Below, piece after piece: positions 4,878 to 9,119 of a DNA stretch of 9,119 bases. Source of the stretch: an uncultured cyanobacterium. GTDB taxonomy: Bacteria > Cyanobacteriota > Cyanobacteriia > Pseudanabaenales > Pseudanabaenaceae. A model generated the notes under the pieces. The model had not been told where the DNA came from and made no database searches. It was given only the letters and a program-made list of their open reading frames with translations. The stretch lies in the NCBI GenBank assembly GCA_903819605.1, contig CAIJEA010000642.1:1-9119 (forward strand), written 5' to 3'. The position numbers were made by a program, and so were the translations under genes. How positions within the stretch are numbered: position 1 is the stretch's first letter; each line of letters begins with the position of its first letter.

Positions 4878-6003
4878 ATAGATATAAATCGTATAATTCT
4901 GCGGTTTTTTCGAGCATGATTTCGTTAGAAAATAGTTGGCGATAGCGTTCATAACCCTTTTTGGCAAAGCGATCGCGTAAATCTATATCAATAATTAATT
5001 CAGTTAGCTTCGCAGCTAAACTCTCAGGATCGCGGGGCATAACGATAAAACCTGTTTGGCGATCGCTGACCTGTTCAGCAATACCACCCACACAAGTACC
5101 GACTACTGGCTTTGCTTGAGACATAGCTTCGGCACAGGCAAGACTGCAAGCTTCTTGGAGAGAAGGAAGTACGAAAATATCAAATAAATGCATCAAGTTC
5201 GGTAAGTCATCAAGATAACCAGTAAAAATCACGCGATCGCTAATTCCTAGATCCTGAGCTTCTTGTTTTAGAGATGCTTCCAAATCACCATTACCAGCAA
5301 TTACTAACCGTAAATCTTGCTTCTTTGCTTGCACACCTGTGGGAAAGGAACTATGGGTGATGGCGGCAAAGGCTTGGAGCAAATAAGTTAGACCTTTTGC
5401 CTCATTAAGTCGAGCGGCTGTACCAAGAATAATTTGATTAGTGTGATCTAAATGGAATCTTTGGGCAAGTTCCAATGATTTATCAAAATCGAGAATTGGT
5501 TCCTTAACACCGTTATAAATTAAATGCAGCTTTTTCTCATTTAATCCTAATTCGCGGAGCAGATTGTACTCCGCTTCACAAACACTGATTACGCGATCGG
5601 CGAACCAATTACTAAACCAGCATGATGTCTGATAACTAAATTTTGTACCGCTCCCATGATATCCATGCACCGTAAAAACAATTGGAACTTTACCAACTAT
5701 CCATCGTACAGGTAACATCAATTCATGCGCTCCATGCACATGGACGAGATCGATCGCCTGCTCTTTTTGAATTTCTTTAATTCCCGCCATTAATTCTGGT
5801 AAGCCTTTAAAAAAATTAATCTCCCATTTTGTATATGCTCGCTGCAAAATTGGTAATGCTCTAAATTGGGGTGCGCCTTTACCATCAGGAGCTAATAACG
5901 AAACTTTGTAGCGATCGCGCAAGCCTTCGATCAGGCTTAGGGCTTGTTTTTCGGTTCCTCCTTGATTGAGGTAAGGCAAAATAAATAGAATATGTTTTTT
6001 CAC
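4870..6003 (-). CDS. Glycosyltransferase family 4 protein
   Basis: This 377-residue GT-B retaining glycosyltransferase has GGTEKQ (15-20) near the N-terminus, the acceptor-side HVHGAHE (88-94) and TVHGYHG (111-117), the donor-phosphate pair R198/K203 in AARLNEAKG, GNGDLEASL (237-245) and VIFTGYLDDLP (258-268). It ends with the GT4 E-x7-E signature EACSLACAE (E284, E292) followed by AKPVVGTCVGGIAE. It should transfer a sugar from a nucleotide donor to a polysaccharide or lipid at the inner face of the membrane; substrate unknown. Translation starts at GTG 6003, because an in-frame TAA lies six bases upstream. No Shine-Dalgarno is visible. It lies 87 bp downstream of cbiO on the same strand with no functional link evident. 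Confidence 0.9.
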   Translation of the reverse strand: MKKHILFILPYLNQGGTEKQALSLIEGLRDRYKVSLLAPDGKGAPQFRALPILQRAYTKWEINFFKGLPELMAGIKEIQKEQAIDLVHVHGAHELMLPVRWIVGKVPIVFTVHGYHGSGTKFSYQTSCWFSNWFADRVISVCEAEYNLLRELGLNEKKLHLIYNGVKEPILDFDKSLELAQRFHLDHTNQIILGTAARLNEAKGLTYLLQAFAAITHSSFPTGVQAKKQDLRLVIAGNGDLEASLKQEAQDLGISDRVIFTGYLDDLPNLMHLFDIFVLPSLQEACSLACAEAMSQAKPVVGTCVGGIAEQVSDRQTGFIVMPRDPESLAAKLTELIIDIDLRDRFAKKGYERYRQLFSNEIMLEKTAELYDLYLSK

Positions 6004-6037
6004 GGTTTATTCACTACAAAATTGGGGCAGGAAGGTC

Positions 6038-6050
6038 GGCGCAAAGCACT
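6038..6050 (-). repeat. 13-base mini-hairpin motif
   Basis: The minus strand reads AGTGCTTTGCGCC, a member of the RGYGCTT-GCGCY-like set found in other spacers here (4849-4861, 6843-6855, 6946-6958, 7790-7802, 7841-7853). It folds as a short stem with a TTT loop. It lies in the cbiO-glycosyltransferase gap. Confidence 0.55.
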
Positions 6051-6059
6051 AACCTTGTT

Positions 6060-6098
6060 TAGGTTAACTACATCTAGGTTAACTACGGCATTAACTAC
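6060..6098. repeat. 15-bp direct repeat at the cbiO 3' end
   Basis: TAGGTTAACTAC occurs at 6060-6071 and 6075-6086, and a partial TTAACTAC at 6091-6098 runs into the cbiO stop. A partial inverted match (AACCT at 6051-6055 against AGGTT at 6061-6065) adds a small hairpin. The repeat may be slippage or a protein-binding array ahead of the glycosyltransferase gene. Confidence 0.6.
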
Positions 6099-6825
6099 GA
6101 CTTAAGGGCATCTCTAGAGAATGGGCTAACAAAAATTCGCGATCGCTTAACACTTGCTCGGTTTTACCGTCATATACAATTTCTCCTTCACTTAATACAA
6201 CCGTGCGATCGCATAGCTCTAGTACCAAGTCTAGATCGTGCGTGGCGATTAATTGGGTTTCGGGTAGAGTTCGTAAAAGTTGAATTAATTGGCGACGCGA
6301 TCGCGGATCGAGTTGGGCTGATGGCTCATCAAATACTAAGACCTGTGGTTGCATGGCAAGTACGCCAGCGATCGCTACCCGCTTTTTTTCGCCGCCAGAG
6401 AGGTTTTGTGACTGACGGTTTCTGTACTTATCCACATCTAAGCCAACTGCCACTAGAGCCTCAGCTACCTTTATTTCTATATCTTTTCCTTTAACTCCTT
6501 GATTCATGGGACCAAAGGCGACATCTTCCCAAACCGTTGGCATAAATAGCTGATCGTCTGGATTCTGAAAGACTACGCCCACGAAGTTCCTAATCGCTAA
6601 CAAATTACTATGTTTTACTATCATTTCCCCAACCACGATTTCACCCTGCTGTGGTATGAGAATGCCATTGAGATGCAGTAATAATGTCGATTTACCTGAA
6701 CCATTTGCGCCGACAATCGCTACTTTTTCGGTTGCCGCAATCTGGAGATTAAGCCCTTTTAAAGCCTGAACACCATCAGGATAGATATAACTGAGGTTCT
6801 CGATAGAGATAGGATTATGGTGCAT
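6091..6825 (-). CDS. cbiO: ECF transporter ATPase (CbiO/NikO)
   Basis: This 244-residue ABC ATPase energises the nickel/cobalt ECF transporter. All nucleotide-site motifs are intact: Walker A GANGSGKST (39-47), Q-loop in FQNPDDQLF (86-94), signature LSGGEKKR (142-149), Walker B VLVFDEP (162-168, with D166 and E167), D-loop SAQLD (169-173) and the switch H196 in ATHDLDL. The FQNPDDQLF form of the Q-loop is typical of ECF-type ATPases. It works as a dimer on the cytoplasmic face against CbiQ. It is the fourth gene of the M-N-Q-O operon. It starts at ATG 6825 without a Shine-Dalgarno, 133 bp after cbiQ, a gap filled by a long hairpin. Confidence 0.94.
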   Translation of the reverse strand: MHHNPISIENLSYIYPDGVQALKGLNLQIAATEKVAIVGANGSGKSTLLLHLNGILIPQQGEIVVGEMIVKHSNLLAIRNFVGVVFQNPDDQLFMPTVWEDVAFGPMNQGVKGKDIEIKVAEALVAVGLDVDKYRNRQSQNLSGGEKKRVAIAGVLAMQPQVLVFDEPSAQLDPRSRRQLIQLLRTLPETQLIATHDLDLVLELCDRTVVLSEGEIVYDGKTEQVLSDREFLLAHSLEMPLSRS

Positions 6826-6842
6826 ATATAAGTTTTACTTAC

Positions 6843-6855
6843 AGCGCTTTACGCT
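6843..6855 (+). repeat. 13-base mini-hairpin motif
   Basis: AGCGCTTTACGCT, a divergent member of the spacer motif family, lies between the long hairpin and the cbiO start. Confidence 0.5.
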
Positions 6856-6866
6856 AAAACTAGAAA

Positions 6867-6917
6867 CAATAAATTTTAGAAAAGCGTTGTTTTGCAACGC
6901 TTTTTTAAAATTTATTG
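6867..6917. terminator. Long hairpin between cbiQ and cbiO
   Basis: Arms CAATAAATTTTA-G-AAAAGCGTTG (6867-6889) pair with 6895-6917, giving 22 of 23 pairs, the odd one a G/T; the loop is five bases. On the minus strand the G+C stem is followed by CTTTTCT, which could act as a weak intrinsic terminator or attenuator that lowers ATPase expression. It could also be an mRNA-stabilising stem or a dispersed repeat. Confidence 0.65.
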
Positions 6918-6945
6918 TGGTTCTTTCGATCAAAAATTGTTGTAA

Positions 6946-6958
6946 GGCGCTTGACGCT
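6946..6958 (+). repeat. 13-base mini-hairpin motif
   Basis: GGCGCTTGACGCT, another family member, ends one base before the cbiQ stop codon. Confidence 0.5.
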
Positions 6959-7771
6959 CTAAATAACAAAAATTTGACCAATTAAAATTACGATCATAAT
7001 GCAACCAATTGCAAGGCGATCGCACCAACCTCCTGCTCCAGATTCGGGGATAATTGGAATACCTTGATAACCACGAGCTAACATTGCCTGATAAATGCGA
7101 TCGCCGCGATCGTAAGTACGAATAAATAAAACACCCAGCATATTACCTAATACTTGTCGCTGCCATGCGCGATCTGGGCGCTGGCGATCGAAGAGATTAC
7201 GGGTTGCGAAATTACGGGAAGCGGCGGCGCGGCGCATCGCATTGAACTCATGGGTCAACACGCCGATATAACGATACATTGAAGCGAGGATACTCACTAA
7301 GAGCGGCGGCATTTTAAGAACAACTAGAGCTTGTAGTAATAAGGGAACGGAAATACTGAGGGTAAGAATATTCAGTAGTAGTAAGGAGAGAAATGCTTTG
7401 ATGCTTACGCTTCCTAATATCACCAAACCTTTAGTCGTAATCTGCAATATTCCCCATTGCCAAAGAGTTTCACCACCGCCACGGAATAGCGTTCCTAACA
7501 AGATCACGCTAACAAATGCTGACTCGATCGCCATCCGTTTAATTAGCAGCCCTAAATCAACTTTACTCCAATAAAGAATAGGTAAAGTCGCAATTCCATA
7601 GATCGTCCATGTCCACCATCTACCAATCGGGGTTAGGGCGATCGCGAAGACTAATAGGAATATACAAAGCAAGCGCGTATGAACAGTTAAGCGATTCCAA
7701 ATATTTAAGCGATCGGCTTTTTGCATCTGGCGATCGCTGTTTGCGATAGTTAGCGGGATATGTAGCAGCAT
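6959..7771 (-). CDS. cbiQ: ECF transporter T component (CbiQ/NikQ)
   Basis: This 270-residue membrane protein couples the ATPase to the substrate-binding subunit. Hydrophobic spans are near residues 33-49, 55-68, 85-95, 117-150 and 252-270. The two cytoplasmic coupling-helix motifs are visible: MRRAAASRNF (179-188) and YQAMLARGYQG (227-237). The second matches the family's 'MxxRG' closely, while the first has SR in place of the common ARG. The start at ATG 7771 fits because cyanobacterial CbiQ proteins commonly begin with MLLHI. A region linking the motifs (RNLFDRQRPDRAWQRQVLGNM) is normal. The gene lies 128 bp after nikN, separated by a long hairpin, and stops at 6959. Confidence 0.92.
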   Translation of the reverse strand: MLLHIPLTIANSDRQMQKADRLNIWNRLTVHTRLLCIFLLVFAIALTPIGRWWTWTIYGIATLPILYWSKVDLGLLIKRMAIESAFVSVILLGTLFRGGGETLWQWGILQITTKGLVILGSVSIKAFLSLLLLNILTLSISVPLLLQALVVLKMPPLLVSILASMYRYIGVLTHEFNAMRRAAASRNFATRNLFDRQRPDRAWQRQVLGNMLGVLFIRTYDRGDRIYQAMLARGYQGIPIIPESGAGGWCDRLAIGCIMIVILIGQIFVI

Positions 7772-7789
7772 AGTTTAAACATTAGATTT

Positions 7790-7815
7790 GGCGCTTTGCG
7801 CTATGGCTATAGCCA
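7790..7815. repeat. Mini-hairpin plus 12-bp palindrome upstream of cbiQ
   Basis: GGCGCTTTGCGCT (7790-7802) is the mini-hairpin motif, followed by the perfect palindrome TGGCTATAGCCA (7804-7815). Similar TATAGCTATA blocks recur in the arms of the palindrome at 8983-9119. Both lie in the nikN-cbiQ gap. Confidence 0.55.
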
Positions 7816-7820
7816 GACAT

Positions 7821-7873
7821 AAAACCCAGAAGAGAGTTGCGGTGCTTTGCGCCGCAACTTTCTTCTGGGTTTT
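7821..7873. repeat. Long hairpin repeat, copy 1, between nikN and cbiQ
   Basis: Arms of 25 bases (7821-7845 and 7849-7873) around a TTT loop differ at two positions, which can form G-U pairs in RNA. The arm begins AAAACCCAGAAGAGAGTTGC. The tip GGTGCTTTGCGCC is itself the 13-base motif. The same core occurs in the palindrome at the right edge, which makes this a dispersed repeat family. A T-run (7875-7882) follows on the plus strand only, so it is not an obvious terminator for the operon. Confidence 0.75.
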
Positions 7874-7899
7874 GCTTTTTTTCTAACATAACTGGCTAC

Positions 7900-8220
7900 T
7901 TATTCTTTGGGAGCAGAATTTCGCACCGTTAGTTTACCAATGCCCCATGCCAATCCAAACACAACTAATGTACCAGTGACACCTGCTAGAGCAGTAGATA
8001 CTTTTTCGTCAGAAATGGCTTTAAAAGAATAATCTGAAAAGATTTGTGAAAATGGAAGTTGCTTAGCTGGCGGTTCGGCAGCAGCTTTTTCTTCAAACTT
8101 CAAATCCTTGGAAACACGATCTAATCCATCGGGATCTTTGCTAGCGAAAGGCGATAGAAATGCGGCAATACATAGAGCTAAGACTAATCCTGTAAATACA
8201 ACAATACGATTTTTATTCAT
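7900..8220 (-). CDS. nikN: Nickel ECF transporter accessory subunit NikN (PDGLE type)
   Basis: This 106-residue membrane protein has a predicted span at residues 5-24, a soluble loop containing KDPDGLDRVS (28-37, the PDGLE-family motif with D in place of E), a charged alanine/proline linker (42-54), FSDYSF (61-66), and a second span at about 77-97. Two spans with an external PDGLE loop is the NikN layout; CbiN has a different loop. In this transporter family NikN or CbiN helps load metal onto the M subunit. The gene lies 35 bp after cbiM and is read in the same direction, which implies co-transcription. The PDGLE type points towards nickel, though cobalt cannot be excluded. Confidence 0.87.
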   Translation of the reverse strand: MNKNRIVVFTGLVLALCIAAFLSPFASKDPDGLDRVSKDLKFEEKAAAEPPAKQLPFSQIFSDYSFKAISDEKVSTALAGVTGTLVVFGLAWGIGKLTVRNSAPKE

Positions 8221-8255
8221 TTTCTTTACTTAGTTTGTGCTTAGGACTTCTACAA

Positions 8256-8948
8256 TTAATCATCAATTTTACTGATGGAAGTATTGGGAGAATCGTAGAT
8301 TAAATCAGGACGAGTACGCCAGAGAAAACTGGTTATCGCCAGAGTAATGAATGCTTCGCCAATACCAATCATGAAATGCCACGATAACATTGCTGTCAGT
8401 GCTACCGATAATGGAATGGTGTCCGACAGAGCTAACTCCACCGCACAAACTGTCGCCGCGACAATGACACTAGTCCATGAAGCGATCGCAGTGCCAACGC
8501 TCATACCTAGCCAAGTATTTTGACCAACTAAGGATCGGATAAACCGATAGAGGTAGTAACCAGCAAAAGTGCCGATTAAGCCCATGTTTGTGATATTTGC
8601 GCCTAATGCAGTCAATCCACCATCTTGAAACATGACGGACTGAACGATAAAGACTACTGACATCACCAACGAGCCAGCCCAAGGGCCGAGCAGAATTCCT
8701 GCCAGAGTGCCACCTAATAAGTGTCCAGATGTGCCACCTACAATTGGGAAGTTAACCATTTGTGTAGCAAAAATAAAAGCGGCACAAACTCCCATTAGTG
8801 GCACAGTGCGTTCCTTATATTCTGATTGCACTCGGTTGAGTGAAAGTGCAATTAAGGCGATCGCAATTCCTCCCGTGACTAGGCTCACTGGCAAGCTGAG
8901 ATAGCCATCGGGAACATGCATAGCTAAATGAACGGGAAATAAAAACAT
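8256..8948 (-). CDS. cbiM: ECF transporter metal-binding subunit (CbiM/NikM)
   Basis: The substrate-capture membrane subunit for Ni2+/Co2+. In characterised NikM the free N-terminal Met amine, His2 and His67 hold the metal, so the protein should begin MHVPDGYL. That Met is residue 10 (ATG at 8921) of the 230-residue frame starting at 8948. Counting from it, the histidine of GGTSGHLLGG falls at 67, matching the known site exactly. However, a good Shine-Dalgarno (GAGG) precedes 8948 and none precedes 8921, so I list the longer frame and note that the extra MFLFPVHLA must be absent or removed for metal binding. Several membrane spans follow; GANITNMGLIG (115-125) and SWHFMIGIGEAF (189-200) are family blocks. 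It is the first gene of the M-N-Q-O operon. Confidence 0.93.
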   Translation of the reverse strand: MFLFPVHLAMHVPDGYLSLPVSLVTGGIAIALIALSLNRVQSEYKERTVPLMGVCAAFIFATQMVNFPIVGGTSGHLLGGTLAGILLGPWAGSLVMSVVFIVQSVMFQDGGLTALGANITNMGLIGTFAGYYLYRFIRSLVGQNTWLGMSVGTAIASWTSVIVAATVCAVELALSDTIPLSVALTAMLSWHFMIGIGEAFITLAITSFLWRTRPDLIYDSPNTSISKIDD

Positions 8949-8971
8949 CTTTACCTCATAACTTTCTAAAA

Positions 8972-8977
8972 ATCATA
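8972..8977 (-). promoter_or_regulatory. Weak -10 candidate for the nickel/cobalt operon
   Basis: The minus strand reads TATGAT 23 bases upstream of ATG 8948. No -35 is found at normal spacing; the nearest, TTGATG at 9001-9006, is 23 bases away. The region continues into the terminal palindrome, so the true upstream sequence may not be shown correctly. No cobalamin riboswitch or other recognised leader RNA fits in the 171 bases available. Confidence 0.25.
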
Positions 8978-8982
8978 TTAGT

Positions 8983-9119
8983 TGTACATCAGGTATTTTG
9001 CATCAAAAAAAACAAAGAAGTTATAGCTATAAGCCCAGAAGAGAGTTGCGCCGCAACTCTCTTCTGGGCTTATAGCTATAACTTCTTTGTTTTTTTTGAT
9101 GCAAAATACCTGATGTACA
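8983..9119. repeat. Perfect 68-bp-arm palindrome ending at the window edge (hairpin repeat copy 2 at its core)
   Basis: Arms 8983-9050 and 9052-9119 are exact reverse complements around a single base (9051). The core, about 9031-9071 (AAGCCCAGAAGAGAGTTGCG and its complement), is the same repeat as at 7821-7873, but the ten bases GTGCTTTGCG of the tip are missing. The outer 48 bases look like ordinary spacer (TGTACATCAGGTATTTTGC...). A mirror of unique flank that ends exactly at the sequence end suggests a fold-back assembly or amplification artefact, though a real long palindrome is possible. Confidence 0.9.

Noticed and set aside
8949..9119. Cobalamin or nickel riboswitch upstream of cbiM
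   Set aside because: The 171 bases are mostly a perfect palindrome with a repeat core; no B12-box-like or NiCo-type conserved elements are seen.
8983..9119. Telomere-like hairpin of a linear replicon
   Set aside because: Cyanobacterial chromosomes are circular, the core is a dispersed repeat also found at 7821-7873, and a fold-back artefact explains the mirror more simply.

Overview
The window looks like a cyanobacterial chromosome segment. The evidence is at least 20 copies of the HIP1 octamer GCGATCGC, found in coding and non-coding DNA alike; a cyanobacterial type of lipid-A-disaccharide-synthase-related protein; a Uma2 nuclease; and many small toxin-antitoxin (TA) genes. A Pseudanabaena-like filamentous cyanobacterium is my best guess from the feel of the genes and intergenic hairpins, but the sequence alone does not prove it. 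Every gene is on the minus strand except the Uma2 gene. The left edge falls inside leucine-rich repeats and the right edge is the end of a perfect palindrome, so this is probably a whole short-read contig that stops at repeats on both sides.

Region 1 (1-2870) begins with the 5' end of a leucine-rich-repeat (LRR) gene. A compressed TA island follows. Only one module there, the VapBC pair (375-1042), looks complete. The HigB-type toxin is frameshifted by an 11-bp tandem duplication while its HigA antitoxin is intact. The DUF5615 toxin next to an intact DUF433 gene is cut off and joined to a stray LRR fragment. A second DUF433 gene is truncated where it meets a ParE/RelE toxin fragment. A further antitoxin-like gene has no toxin. 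In short, antitoxins survive and toxins are broken.

Region 2 (2964-4877) holds the LpxB-related GT-B protein and, divergent from it, the Uma2 family nuclease. The latter converges on a GT4 glycosyltransferase through a shared 21-bp-arm hairpin that includes the glycosyltransferase stop codon.

Region 3 (4870-8948), read leftwards, is cbiM/nikM - nikN (PDGLE type) - cbiQ/nikQ - cbiO/nikO, followed by the glycosyltransferase. The first four encode a complete group I ECF transporter for nickel or cobalt: CbiM binds the metal, NikN is the small accessory membrane protein, CbiQ couples transport to ATP use, and CbiO is the ATPase. Two long hairpins lie inside this operon, and a 13-base mini-hairpin motif recurs in its spacers.

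I found no rRNA, tRNA, CRISPR array, complete insertion sequence or riboswitch, and no convincing wholly new system. The most notable items are the selectively decayed TA island with its chimeric junctions and the dispersed intergenic hairpin family.
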